The notes: generated by a model from the letters alone, not told the origin. DNA of 13,176 nucleotides from Methanobacterium sp. (GCA_028682985.1 JAJRAE010000005.1:1-13176), one strand, 5' to 3'; counted from the stretch's first letter, positions 1 through 8,021 are shown. Made by a program: numbers and translations.

Positions 1-1150
1 ACGTGTATGTTTGGATATATGCGGGCTCCGCTTGTTTTAAGCCTTCTCTCCATTACATTTCTGTTGGCTATGTTCATGGGGCTGGGTATGATGGGTGCTG
101 ATATCAGTATGTTATCTCCCCTTCTCACCTGGAAGTTGGTCTTGTTGTTGGCTATTCTGGGTAGGAGGGCGTCAACTTCACCCTGATGTCCGGTGGTTAC
201 CAGGAGATAATCCTCCCTCTTTTCCTCGGCCCGGGATAAAGCCCGGTTAACTGCCTTGGGACTGCCGAATATGCTGGTAGTTGGTGGCAGGTTAAGAATT
301 CCCAGTTTTTCTGCTATGCTGCCGAATCGTTCCATGGATCTTCCCAGGAGTAATATTTGCCTGTCGCTTTGGTCTGCAATGTTACAGATGGCCTGTATAC
401 GTTCGATGTGTGAGGAGAATGTGGTAATTAACATTCCTTCCTTCTCAGTGAGGGCCTGTTCCATGATATCCTGCAGGTTAAGTCGGGCCACCTTTTCGGA
501 ATAAGTTTTAACTTCCTGATTTTCAGTCATCCTGGTGGTTTCTACAATTAATGCCAGCACTCCCTGTCGTCCCAGCTCCCTCAGTCTTTTATAGTCCGGT
601 GGTGGGGATAACATCTGGTGATTGTCAAATTTAAAGTCATTAGCATATACGATTATACCTTCTGATGTGTGTAATGCTACGTTAACTGTCTGAGGTAAAC
701 TATGGGTGGTGTGAACAAATTCCAGGGTTATATCAGGAGATAACTGTATCTTCTCCCCCGGATTTAAAACCTTAAGAGGGTTGTTTACATTGAATTTCTT
801 CTCCGACTTTATGGTTTTCTCGATGAGCCCCATGGTATAGGGTGTTCCGATTAATGGTGCTTCGTAGCGGTGGGCCAGTTTTCCCACAGCTCCAATGTGG
901 TCCAGATGACCGTGGGTGAATACTATGGCCCTTACCTTTCCATCCACGTCCTTCATCAGTGTATCATCAGGTATTATTCCCCTTTCTATAAGGTCCAAAC
1001 TGTGCATCCGGGCCATGTCAGTATCTTCATGTATATGCACTCTGTCTAGGTGAATTCCCATATCAAATATAACCACGTCTTCCCCTATCTTCACGGCGGT
1101 CATGTTCTTTCCTACTTCTTCATATCCACCTATGGCTATTACTTCTACGC

Positions 1151-1154
<4 letters not shown>
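1..1154 (-). CDS. rnj: Archaeal RNase J (beta-CASP metallo-beta-lactamase ribonuclease), 3' end outside window
   Basis: The open frame runs off the window start, giving 384 N-terminal residues of a family usually about 450 long. The metallo-beta-lactamase core shows the zinc-binding motif THGHLDH (H81, H83, D85, H86), a further ligand His in HTTHS (about 151) and the Asp of NDFKFD (about 173). The beta-CASP part follows, with TTFSSH (about 244-249), GRSMERF and TGHQGE (about 321-326). The frame stops at the residues that normally lead into the C-terminal HVSGH motif, so that motif lies just outside. The family processes and degrades RNA in the cytoplasm as a 5'-3' exonuclease and/or endonuclease. 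The ATG overlaps the fni stop as ATGA, and AAGGAGA lies 9 nt upstream inside fni, so the two are translationally coupled. Its place behind the isoprenoid genes looks like conserved synteny rather than shared function. No defect is visible. Confidence 0.95.
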
Positions 1155-2209
<1,055 letters not shown>

Positions 2210-2270
2210 TATCTTTGTTCCTTTTAATTTTTTTAATATTTATTATAATTAATTTTTTAATTTTTAAGTG

Positions 2271-3065
2271 TTATTTCCTTTTTATAGTGGTTCCCCTAAC
2301 TTTTTCGCCTTTCAGTGCTTTTTTTAAGAGACCTTTCTGGTTGGCGTTTATTATTTCAGATTCTATTCCTAAATCCAGGAGACTTATGAGTTCCTTGATT
2401 TTTCCACCCATTCCACCTGTTACATCCACAATGTTGCCTTTATCTGTTTCTATTTGCTCAGCTGAGGATATTGTTTCCAGTAGCATTGCTTCTGGATATT
2501 TTTTAGGGTTTTTATTGTATATTCCATCTACATCAGTGGCCAATATCACCCTTTCTGGTTGGAGTTTACCTGCTACGAATTTGATGACCTGATCACCAGA
2601 TAGAACAGCCATCTGGATGGATTCATTTTCATCCAGCACCACATCACCATAAAGAACAGGTATGAATCCTTTTTTAAGGTATTTATGTATTATTATGGTA
2701 TCTGCTTTATCTATCCGTTTATTTCTGGTGGTTATAAATGCGGACGGGGGCAGGGGTATGGTGGGCAAACCCTGATTTGCGAGCTCTTCACATAGCAAGC
2801 TATTTAGTTCATTTACAGATTGGTGGATCTTGGAAAATCCCAACATCTTTCTATTTAAGTCTTGAGGGTTCTCTATTTTTTCTCCTATTCTATATTCTCT
2901 GGCGTAGGGATGGCCATAGGATCCAGCTCCATGTACTATTACCAGTTGCGATTGGTTGGATTCTGCTATTTCCCCGGCTATTCGCCTGAGGTTTTCATAA
3001 TTTATTGTGGGTGTCTGTTCATCCTTTTTAGTTATGACACTTCCACCCAGCTTTAGGATTTTCAA
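2271..3065 (-). CDS. ipk: Isopentenyl phosphate kinase (TTG start)
   Basis: An amino acid kinase-fold protein of 264 residues that phosphorylates isopentenyl phosphate to isopentenyl diphosphate with ATP, the last step of the alternative archaeal mevalonate route. Starting at MKILKLGGS, residues 1-12 form the glycine-rich phosphate loop. HGAGSYGHP (about 45-53) carries the family's catalytic His (H52), which distinguishes IPK from other members of the fold. LSGDQ, TDVDGIY and DVTGGMGGKI form the nucleotide and substrate sites. I place the start at TTG 3065-3063, 9 nt after a GGGGTG Shine-Dalgarno (3075-3080). A GTG at 3077 would add four residues but lies inside that Shine-Dalgarno. As I recall, the Methanothermobacter homologue also begins directly with a hydrophobic stretch before KLGGS. 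Neighbours mvk and fni are the flanking pathway genes. Identity is firm; the start is an inference. Confidence 0.95.
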   Translation of the reverse strand: MKILKLGGSVITKKDEQTPTINYENLRRIAGEIAESNQSQLVIVHGAGSYGHPYAREYRIGEKIENPQDLNRKMLGFSKIHQSVNELNSLLCEELANQGLPTIPLPPSAFITTRNKRIDKADTIIIHKYLKKGFIPVLYGDVVLDENESIQMAVLSGDQVIKFVAGKLQPERVILATDVDGIYNKNPKKYPEAMLLETISSAEQIETDKGNIVDVTGGMGGKIKELISLLDLGIESEIINANQKGLLKKALKGEKVRGTTIKRK

Positions 3066-3074
3066 ATTATCTAA

Positions 3075-3080
3075 CACCCC
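3075..3080 (-). promoter_or_regulatory. Shine-Dalgarno GGGGTG that decides the ipk start
   Basis: The minus strand reads GGGGTG, complementary to the archaeal 16S 3' end, then nine bases and TTG. The last three bases form an in-frame GTG, so a gene caller preferring GTG would start inside the ribosome binding site. Confidence 0.6.
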
Positions 3081-3104
3081 GTATAGGTGACTGATTATTT
3101 AGAT

Positions 3105-3125
3105 AAGGATTTTCTTTTAATCCTT
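3105..3125 (-). repeat. Inverted repeat in the ipk leader
   Basis: A perfect 7-bp inverted repeat, AAGGATT and AATCCTT, is separated by 7 bases. It lies between the putative ipk TATA box and the ipk start. No T-run follows it on the minus strand, so it looks more like a leader hairpin than a terminator. It is short and could be chance in A+T-rich DNA. Confidence 0.3.
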
Positions 3126-3152
3126 AGGTTTTTTTAATAAATTATTCAAAGG

Positions 3153-3161
3153 TTATATAAA
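3153..3161 (-). promoter_or_regulatory. Putative TATA box for ipk-fni-rnj
   Basis: The minus strand reads TTTATATAA, a near-ideal archaeal box A, in the 142-bp gap between mvk and ipk. Transcription would be expected about 25 nt further on, near 3130, giving a leader of about 65 nt with the hairpin at 3105-3125. This implies that ipk, fni and RNase J can be transcribed separately from mvk. No experimental support. Confidence 0.45.
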
Positions 3162-3207
3162 TTTTAAAGCTTGATTAGTATTTTATGATAAACCAAGATT
3201 TCAATTT

Positions 3208-4185
3208 TTATTGAATGTTGGTGGTTACTCCTTCTTCAGATAATTTTATCTGAAATGCTTTCTCTAACTTTCCCAGTTCCTGGAGCACTTCATCTGTTTT
3301 TCCGGGGGAATAGGCTATTATACTTCCCCCTCCACCAGCCCCGGTAATTTTTGAGCCGAGAGCTCCTGCTTCTCTGGCCTGGTATATCATCCTGGATAAA
3401 GTGGGTGTGCTCACTCCCAAAGCATCTAACAAACCGTGATTAATATTCATAAGTTCTCCCAGCTTTTCATGGTCCCCTTCAAGTAACGCTTCTCGGGCTT
3501 CCATGGTTACCTGTTCAATTGATTCAAATATGGGCTTTATGGAGTTGGGATATTTTTCCATCCTTTTGCGAACTATGCGAATCAGTTCTTCTGTGTTCCC
3601 CTCTCTGGGGGTGTGTCCGATTATCAGGGGTAGTTCATATTTTACCGGTAATTTCTCAGCTTTACGGTTTGTTGATAGGTATATTGCACCGCCATAAGTG
3701 CTTAATGTGGTGTCGATGGGGCTAGCTGCTCCCTGAACTTTCAGTTCCACCTGATAGGCTAGGTTGGCTATCTCATCTCTTTCCAGATCAGCTTTGTAGT
3801 ATTTATTTAAAGCTGATAGAGTGGCCACTGTAACTGCGGCAGATGATCCTAATCCCGCTCCAATGGGCATCTCTATATTCAGGATTATGTCCAAACCTTT
3901 TACTGGGACTGTTTTCTGTTTTTCTTGTATTATTTCCCATGATTTCAGGACATATTTCAGAATTCCTCTCTGGAATTCATGATTAATAGTGGGAATATTT
4001 TCCAGATCCAGGGATGCATTTATATCCAGTCCCTTTATATGAGCTTTAAGTTTGCTGTCCTGTCGTTCCTTAATTGTCAGATGGGCCTTTTTGTTTACAG
4101 CGACAGCTATGGCTGGTTTACCATAGACTACTGCGTGTTCACCAAATAATATTACCTTACCCGGTGCTGATGCTGTAATTAGCAT
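3208..4185 (-). CDS. mvk: Mevalonate kinase (GHMP kinase family)
   Basis: A 325-residue protein that phosphorylates mevalonate to 5-phosphomevalonate with ATP, the first kinase step toward isoprenoid lipids. All three GHMP motifs are intact. Motif 1 is APGKVILFGEHAVVYG (about 7-22). Motif 2, the ATP loop, is PIGAGLGSSAAV (about 107-118). Motif 3 is TGAGGGG (about 281-287). The probable catalytic base is D158 in the ASPIDTTLSTYGG stretch. Together these match archaeal mevalonate kinase rather than homoserine or galactokinase. The ATG at 4185 is preceded by AAGG in an A+T-rich leader, a modest ribosome binding site. It sits upstream of ipk and fni, and no phosphomevalonate kinase or decarboxylase of the classical pathway lies beside it. 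That fits the archaeal alternative route through isopentenyl phosphate. Confidence 0.96.
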   Translation of the reverse strand: MLITASAPGKVILFGEHAVVYGKPAIAVAVNKKAHLTIKERQDSKLKAHIKGLDINASLDLENIPTINHEFQRGILKYVLKSWEIIQEKQKTVPVKGLDIILNIEMPIGAGLGSSAAVTVATLSALNKYYKADLERDEIANLAYQVELKVQGAASPIDTTLSTYGGAIYLSTNRKAEKLPVKYELPLIIGHTPREGNTEELIRIVRKRMEKYPNSIKPIFESIEQVTMEAREALLEGDHEKLGELMNINHGLLDALGVSTPTLSRMIYQAREAGALGSKITGAGGGGSIIAYSPGKTDEVLQELGKLEKAFQIKLSEEGVTTNIQ

Positions 4186-4287
4186 GTTAATTAACCTTAA
4201 TTAGATAATTAATGTTCTTATTATCATTAATTTCTTTTTATGTCCTATAGAGAAATTATTCTATTAAATATTCATAATAGGTAAATT

Positions 4288-5142
4288 TTACAGAATAATT
4301 GCTGATGCGTATCCCACCACTGCACTGTAATCTTTGGTTGTGTCTCCGCTGGTTGCGTATTTAAGTATTTCTGCCCTTTTCGCTCCCAGTGCTTTAGAAA
4401 ACACTATTGCACTGGTTACTGTGCCGAATCCACACATAGTAACGTTCAGTTCCTGCACCTTCCTCATCATGGTTTCCTCATCCAGCGCCTGTATGGCTTC
4501 CAGTACCTGATGATCAGTGCTGCTTGCTACTTCCTGTGGTTTATAGTGGGTGAAATCAGTGCTGGCCACCACCACCACATCTCTTCCCAGTTCCTGACTT
4601 GTGAGTGCTAGTGCCTCCCCTATTTCAGTTGTGGTCTCCAGATCCTGCATCCAGATGCAGATGGGCACAATTTTAAATTGTTTTCCTGCTTTATCTGCCA
4701 GATACTGAAGGAAGGGTACCTGTACTTCGCAGCTATGTTCCTGAAGATGGGCTAATGGTTCTGAGTCTATGATGGGTGCTTTTTCTATTAGTTTTTCTGA
4801 AAATTCACTGTCTATATCCACTATGCCCAGTGGTGTTTCCCATGCTCCTTCGGTTACGGTGGAGACACCAGATCCCATTCCAGTGTGGTTGGGACATAAT
4901 ATTATAAAGGTGTCTGGTAGGCCGTCTTCTGCAAGTTTCAGGTAGCTGTGTGCTGCTACTGGTCCGGAGAACATGTACCCGGCATGGGGTGCTATTATGC
5001 TTTTTATTTCCCGGCTTTTCCCTATGATTTCTGGGGTTCGGCCCGGGCCAAGCTGGTGTTTAAAGCACCATTCTATCTGTTTTCTTAAAGATTCAGGATC
5101 GCCTTCGTAGAATGTTCCTGCCACTGCAGGTCTTCTTATCAT
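4288..5142 (-). CDS. MEMO1 family protein, function in archaea unknown
   Basis: A 284-residue full-length member of the MEMO1 family, which shares the fold of class III extradiol dioxygenases. The family signatures are present: APHAGYMFSGP (about 51-61), CPNHTGMG (about 83-90), EHSCEVQVPFLQ (about 135-146), STDFTHY (about 194-200), MCGFGT (about 236-241) and TSGDTT (about 264-269). The putative metal ligands by analogy with human MEMO1 (two His and one Cys) would be H53, H86 and C237, all present. Human MEMO1 has been linked to redox and iron or copper handling, but no biochemical role is established for the archaeal protein. The gene lies 55 bp after rps2 and about 100 bp before mvk. In methanogens I recall it regularly between rps2 and mvk, which hints at a link with isoprenoid synthesis or translation. 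This is association only. Confidence 0.93.
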   Translation of the reverse strand: MIRRPAVAGTFYEGDPESLRKQIEWCFKHQLGPGRTPEIIGKSREIKSIIAPHAGYMFSGPVAAHSYLKLAEDGLPDTFIILCPNHTGMGSGVSTVTEGAWETPLGIVDIDSEFSEKLIEKAPIIDSEPLAHLQEHSCEVQVPFLQYLADKAGKQFKIVPICIWMQDLETTTEIGEALALTSQELGRDVVVVASTDFTHYKPQEVASSTDHQVLEAIQALDEETMMRKVQELNVTMCGFGTVTSAIVFSKALGAKRAEILKYATSGDTTKDYSAVVGYASAIIL

Positions 5143-5197
5143 TAAATCACTGCTCTTTAATTTTTTATTCCCTATTATTTTTAAGATAAATTTTTTT

Positions 5198-5794
5198 TTA
5201 AATCTTTAGTTCAAAGTCGGTGGGCTCTATATCCAGGTCTTGGTCTTCCTTCAGGATTCCCTTCTCCCGGAGCATCTGTCGAGCCAGTAACCAGTAAACC
5301 AGTGCTATGGCCTTTCTTCCCTTGTTGTTAACCGGCACCACTATATCCACATTACCCAGGAGGTTTTCGGTGTCGCAGAGGGCTACTACGGGTAGTCCCA
5401 TTTGTTTTGCTTCAATTATGGCCTGTGAGTCTGATCTGGGGTCGGTTACCACCAGTACTTTGGGTTCTATGAACTTGTTGTAGGCGGGGTTGGTAAGGGT
5501 TCCTGGTATGAATCTTCCAGGTATGGTTTTTGCTCCGGAAATCTCTCCAAATCTTTTAACTGGCGCTTGCCCATACTGTCTGGTGGATACCACCAGTATA
5601 TCGTCTGGGTCGAATTTGGCCAGGAATTTGGCGGCTGATATAATTCTATCGTTGGTTTTCCTAACATCCAATACATATAGTCCATCTGCCCTAACCCGGT
5701 AGATGTACCTCTCCATGTCCTTTGTTTTCTGCTGTGTGCCGATGTGTAGACCGGCTGCTAAATATCTGTCCAGGGGAATTAAAAGTTCTGACAA
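5198..5794 (-). CDS. rps2: 30S ribosomal protein S2 (uS2), TTG start
   Basis: A 198-residue archaeal uS2, shorter than the bacterial protein because it lacks the coiled-coil insertion. It binds the head/body junction of the small subunit. Seen in sequence: LAAGLHIGTQQKT (about 13-25), YIYRVRADGLYVLDVRKTNDRI, the PGRFIPGTLTNP loop, EPKVLVVTDPRSDSQAI and the C-terminal NKGRKAIALVYWLLARQML. I place the start at TTG 5794-5792, giving MSELLIPLDRYLAAG, which is 6 nt after GAGGTG at 5801-5806. The GTG at 5803 would add MIS but lies within this Shine-Dalgarno. Upstream is a 204-bp spacer with a terminator-like hairpin and a possible promoter, so rps2 probably begins a new transcription unit that reads into the MEMO1 gene. 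Confidence 0.96.
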   Translation of the reverse strand: MSELLIPLDRYLAAGLHIGTQQKTKDMERYIYRVRADGLYVLDVRKTNDRIISAAKFLAKFDPDDILVVSTRQYGQAPVKRFGEISGAKTIPGRFIPGTLTNPAYNKFIEPKVLVVTDPRSDSQAIIEAKQMGLPVVALCDTENLLGNVDIVVPVNNKGRKAIALVYWLLARQMLREKGILKEDQDLDIEPTDFELKI

Positions 5795-5800
5795 ACTTAT

Positions 5801-5806
5801 CACCTC
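5801..5806 (-). promoter_or_regulatory. Shine-Dalgarno GAGGTG that decides the rps2 start
   Basis: The minus strand reads GAGGTG, six bases, then TTG. The GTG within it is in frame and would be taken as the start by many gene callers. The same arrangement and spacing occurs before eno. Confidence 0.65.
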
Positions 5807-5843
5807 AAATAATCATTTATTTATTAAAATTTTTTTTTGCCCC

Positions 5844-5872
5844 AGATTTAAAAATGGCCACCTAGATTTAAA
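5844..5872 (-). repeat. 9-bp direct repeat in the rps2 leader/promoter region
   Basis: The plus-strand sequence AGATTTAAA occurs at 5844-5852 and again at 5864-5872, with CC-rich flanks at both copies. The copies are 20 bp apart, about two helical turns, in the spacer before rps2. Such spacing suits a dimeric regulator on one DNA face, but in A+T-rich DNA it may be chance. Confidence 0.3.
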
Positions 5873-5918
5873 TTAGCGGTTTTTTTTTAGTGGCATCTAT
5901 GTATTTATCTGGGTTTTT

Positions 5919-5927
5919 TTTATAAAA
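5919..5927 (-). promoter_or_regulatory. Putative TATA box for rps2
   Basis: The minus strand reads TTTTATAAA directly after the T-run of the terminator-like hairpin. Transcription would start near 5897, giving a leader of about 100 nt that contains the AGATTTAAA direct repeat. Other A+T-rich stretches nearby compete, so this is tentative. Confidence 0.3.
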
Positions 5928-5928
5928 T

Positions 5929-5965
5929 AAAAAAATGCAAATTAAGATCTCTTTTTTTTGCATTT
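5929..5965 (-). terminator. Hairpin plus T-run after ferredoxin gene
   Basis: The minus strand reads AAATGCAAA (5965-5957), a 15-base spacer, then TTTGCATTT (5941-5933) running into a block of seven T (5935-5929). The stem is a perfect 9-bp inverted repeat, extendable by a G-T pair and A-T pairs. It lies about 45 bp beyond the ferredoxin stop and before rps2. A T-rich run alone is enough to stop archaeal RNA polymerase, so this is a good candidate end for the eno-ferredoxin transcript. Confidence 0.5.
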
Positions 5966-6007
5966 CTTTTATTAAAAGCTTGAATAAATTATTAAATAAT
6001 TTGTAAC

Positions 6008-6199
6008 TTAGTCTTCTTCTACTTTAACTGCCTCGTTGGGGCATACGTCCATGCATACTTCACAGAGGCTGCATTCATCCTGATTGCAGACTATGATTTT
6101 TTCACCTTCTATTTTGAAGTTTTCCATGGGGCATACATCTGCACATTCTGCGCAATCAGCACCTTCGCATTTTTCGTAGTCTATTATTATTTTAGCCAT
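6008..6199 (-). CDS. Small 2[4Fe-4S] ferredoxin
   Basis: A 63-residue acidic protein with two cysteine clusters. The first reads C11-EGAD-C-AE-C-ADV-CP, in which the first spacing is four residues instead of the classical two. The second reads CSLCEVCMDVCP, a regular CX2CX2CX3CP, with an extra Cys in CNQDEC ahead of it. The fold is that of bacterial-type ferredoxins, and the likely role is low-potential electron transfer in the cytoplasm. The partner cannot be read from sequence. In methanogens such proteins serve formylmethanofuran dehydrogenase, hydrogenases or 2-oxoacid oxidoreductases. The ATG is preceded by AAGGAGA at good spacing. It lies about 100 bp after eno with no obvious terminator between, so it is probably cotranscribed, and a T-rich hairpin follows it. 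Confidence 0.93.
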   Translation of the reverse strand: MAKIIIDYEKCEGADCAECADVCPMENFKIEGEKIIVCNQDECSLCEVCMDVCPNEAVKVEED

Positions 6200-6303
6200 A
6201 TTTGATATTCTCCTTGTTCTGTTTAGGGTTTTTCCTTGTTTAATGGTTTTTTTTGTAAATTTTTTTAATAAAAATTTTTTTTTATTATTAATTTAGAATT
6301 TTT

Positions 6304-7560
6304 TTACCGATATTTTTTGATCATTCCCATTGTGGGGTTGGTTATTTCTTCCTCAATTCGGATAAGTTCGTTGAGCTTAGCTATTCTCTCTCCGCCCACT
6401 GCCCCGGTTTTTATGATGGGACAGGCGAAGGCCGTTGCCAGGTGGGCGATGGTTTCATCAGTGGTTTCACCAGAGCGATGGGATACCACAGGTACGTATT
6501 TATTATTGCGGGCTAGTTCCACGGTCTGGTAGGTGTCAGTTAGGGTTCCTATCTGGTTGGGTTTTATGATGATGGAGTTAGCTGCCTTCTTTTTGATTCC
6601 TTCTTGTAGAATTTCTGCGTTGGTTACAAAAAGGTCGTCTCCACAGATCAGGCATTTATCTCCTGCTTTTCTGGTTAACTCGGTGAATCCATCAAAATCA
6701 TCCTCACGGATGGGATCCTCCACGTAGTAAAATCCATAAGTATCTATGATTTCCTCTACAAAGTCTATTTGTTCACCGGTGGTTCGTTTAACTCCTTCTC
6801 GGGAGTAGATGTAATTTTCTTCCTGGTTATCCCACATTTCGCTGGCTGCCATGTCCAGGGCGGGTTTTACTTCCACACCGGTTTCATCGGTTACTGATTG
6901 GCAGGATTTAACCTGAATTTCCAGGGCTTCTTCATTGGTCAGGTTAGGTGCCCATCCACCCTCGTCACCTTTACCTCCAGTGAAAGACTGGTCTTTGGCC
7001 TGTATTAACTCTCTAACTTTACGGTGCACATTAACATTGGTGAAAACTGCTTCAGTGATGTTTTCCGCCCCTACTGGTATGACCAGGAATTCCTGTATAT
7101 CCGGTGCGTTTCGTCCGGCATGGGCTCCTCCATTAATCATGTTTCCCAGGGGGTAAGGTATTTCTGTGGGCATGTTTCCGCCCAGGAAGCGGTAAAGGGG
7201 CATGTTGTAGGATGATGCTGCGGCTTTGGCTGTTGCCATTGATACAGCTACGGTGGTGTTTCCTCCAATTGATGATAAGTTTTCTGTGCCGTCTATTTCC
7301 TTCAGCACCAGGTCGATTTCATTCAGGTCTTCGGCGTCCATTCCTATAAGTTCAGAGGAGATTATATCCTCCACTTCACCTATGATTTTATCCACTCCAC
7401 CAGAGGGAAAAGCTACTACTTCTCTTGCGCCTGTACTGGCACCGCTGGGAGCTGCTGCCCTTCCAAAACCGTTCCAGGTTATTACATCCACCTCCAGGGT
7501 GGGATTTCCTCTGCTATCTAAAATTTTTCTTACTCTTATGTCTTCTATGATGCTATCCAA
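6304..7560 (-). CDS. eno: Enolase (phosphopyruvate hydratase), TTG start
   Basis: A 418-residue enolase that interconverts 2-phosphoglycerate and phosphoenolpyruvate, serving gluconeogenesis in an autotrophic methanogen. The N-terminal domain begins IEDIRVRKILDSRGNPTLEV and holds the mobile loop APSGASTGARE (about 37-47). The barrel contains NGGAHAGRNAPDIQEF, GGKGDEGGWAP with the catalytic Glu (E200), metal ligands D236, E281 and D308, the catalytic Lys in IIIKPNQIGT (K333) and the SHRSGET signature (about 360-366). All catalytic residues are intact. I choose TTG at 7560-7558 (MDSIIEDIRV), 6 nt after GAGGTG at 7567-7572. The GTG at 7569 would add MFT but lies inside this Shine-Dalgarno. The gene sits 104 bp after rpoK, with a TATA-like box between, and precedes a ferredoxin gene. 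Confidence 0.97.
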   Translation of the reverse strand: MDSIIEDIRVRKILDSRGNPTLEVDVITWNGFGRAAAPSGASTGAREVVAFPSGGVDKIIGEVEDIISSELIGMDAEDLNEIDLVLKEIDGTENLSSIGGNTTVAVSMATAKAAASSYNMPLYRFLGGNMPTEIPYPLGNMINGGAHAGRNAPDIQEFLVIPVGAENITEAVFTNVNVHRKVRELIQAKDQSFTGGKGDEGGWAPNLTNEEALEIQVKSCQSVTDETGVEVKPALDMAASEMWDNQEENYIYSREGVKRTTGEQIDFVEEIIDTYGFYYVEDPIREDDFDGFTELTRKAGDKCLICGDDLFVTNAEILQEGIKKKAANSIIIKPNQIGTLTDTYQTVELARNNKYVPVVSHRSGETTDETIAHLATAFACPIIKTGAVGGERIAKLNELIRIEEEITNPTMGMIKKYR

Positions 7561-7566
7561 GGTAAA

Positions 7567-7572
7567 CACCTC
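7567..7572 (-). promoter_or_regulatory. Shine-Dalgarno GAGGTG that decides the eno start
   Basis: The minus strand reads GAGGTG, six bases, then TTG, identical in layout to rps2. A run of nine T (7582-7574) lies immediately upstream in the leader. Confidence 0.65.
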
Positions 7573-7645
7573 TAAAAAAAATAGTGGGTTAATTCAGGCT
7601 TTATTTATTGGATTTAGTTTGAATTTTCATTAATATTTTATCTAA

Positions 7646-7655
7646 TATTTATAAA
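7646..7655 (-). promoter_or_regulatory. Putative TATA box for eno-ferredoxin
   Basis: The minus strand reads TTTATAAATA 10 bp after the rpoK stop. A start near 7625 would give eno a leader of about 65 nt that includes a nine-T run. The motif is good but A+T content is high throughout the gap. Confidence 0.4.
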
Positions 7656-7664
7656 TTTAGAATT

Positions 7665-7883
7665 CTACTCCACCAGGACCCTGTTCACTTCCAGTGGTAG
7701 TACGTTTTCCTTAAGTTCCTGGGTGGCTATGTCTATGGGGTCAATGGAGCCAGTGACTTCTATCTGGGGTTTGGCGCCCATGGAAAGTTGAAGAGCTCTG
7801 GCACCTATTAGTCGAGCTTTTTCAAATCGGGTTAGTTTTAAAGGGGCTACTTCCTTTTTAGTACTACTTTTCTTTCTGGGCAT
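7665..7883 (-). CDS. rpoK: DNA-directed RNA polymerase subunit K (Rpo6, RPB6/omega homologue)
   Basis: A 72-residue protein, the small conserved form of RPB6 without the long acidic N-terminal tail of eukaryotes. The basic N-terminus MPRKKSSTKKE is followed by the family core LTRFEKARLIGARALQLSMGAKP (about 17-39), then the DPIDIATQELKENVLPLEVNR segment (about 48-68). It binds the largest subunit near the base of the clamp and stabilises the assembled polymerase. The ATG at 7883 has GGAGA upstream at about 9 nt. The gene stands in a 189-bp gap after the tRNA-Pro gene with a strong TATA-like box at 8022-8030, so it probably has its own promoter in addition to any read-through from the ribosomal block. 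No anomaly was seen. Confidence 0.95.
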   Translation of the reverse strand: MPRKKSSTKKEVAPLKLTRFEKARLIGARALQLSMGAKPQIEVTGSIDPIDIATQELKENVLPLEVNRVLVE

Positions 7884-7910
7884 GATTTTTTTTCTCCAAA
7901 ATTTTTTTTT

Positions 7911-7938
7911 TAATCAATTACCCATAACCGGGGGATTA
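7911..7938 (-). other. G+C-rich potential hairpin in rpoK leader
   Basis: Within an otherwise A+T-rich leader the minus strand can pair TAATC with GATTA and CCC with GGG around a 7-base loop, leaving a 5-base bulge. It lies about 30 bp before the rpoK start. It stands out by composition only; no regulatory role can be shown. Confidence 0.25.
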
Positions 7939-8021
7939 CCAATCTTAAAATTGAAAAATTAAATGGTTTTTTTTAATTGATAAGAGTAAATATCTTTTTT
8001 ATCCGGCCTAGGTTTTATATT

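Noticed and set aside
256..504. Plus-strand open frames of 60-135 codons throughout (for example 256-504, 2215-2592, 7226-7633)
   Set aside because: All lie opposite clearly coding minus-strand genes, have low-complexity or hydrophobic composition and show no family motif or ribosome binding site.
5467..5685. 72-codon minus-strand frame inside rps2
   Set aside because: It is a shifted reading frame of the conserved S2 gene with no recognisable features.
5795..6007. Possible small RNA or mobile remnant in the rps2/ferredoxin spacer
   Set aside because: The spacer is explained by a terminator-like hairpin and a promoter-like region; no terminal repeats, open frame or stable multi-helix fold was found.
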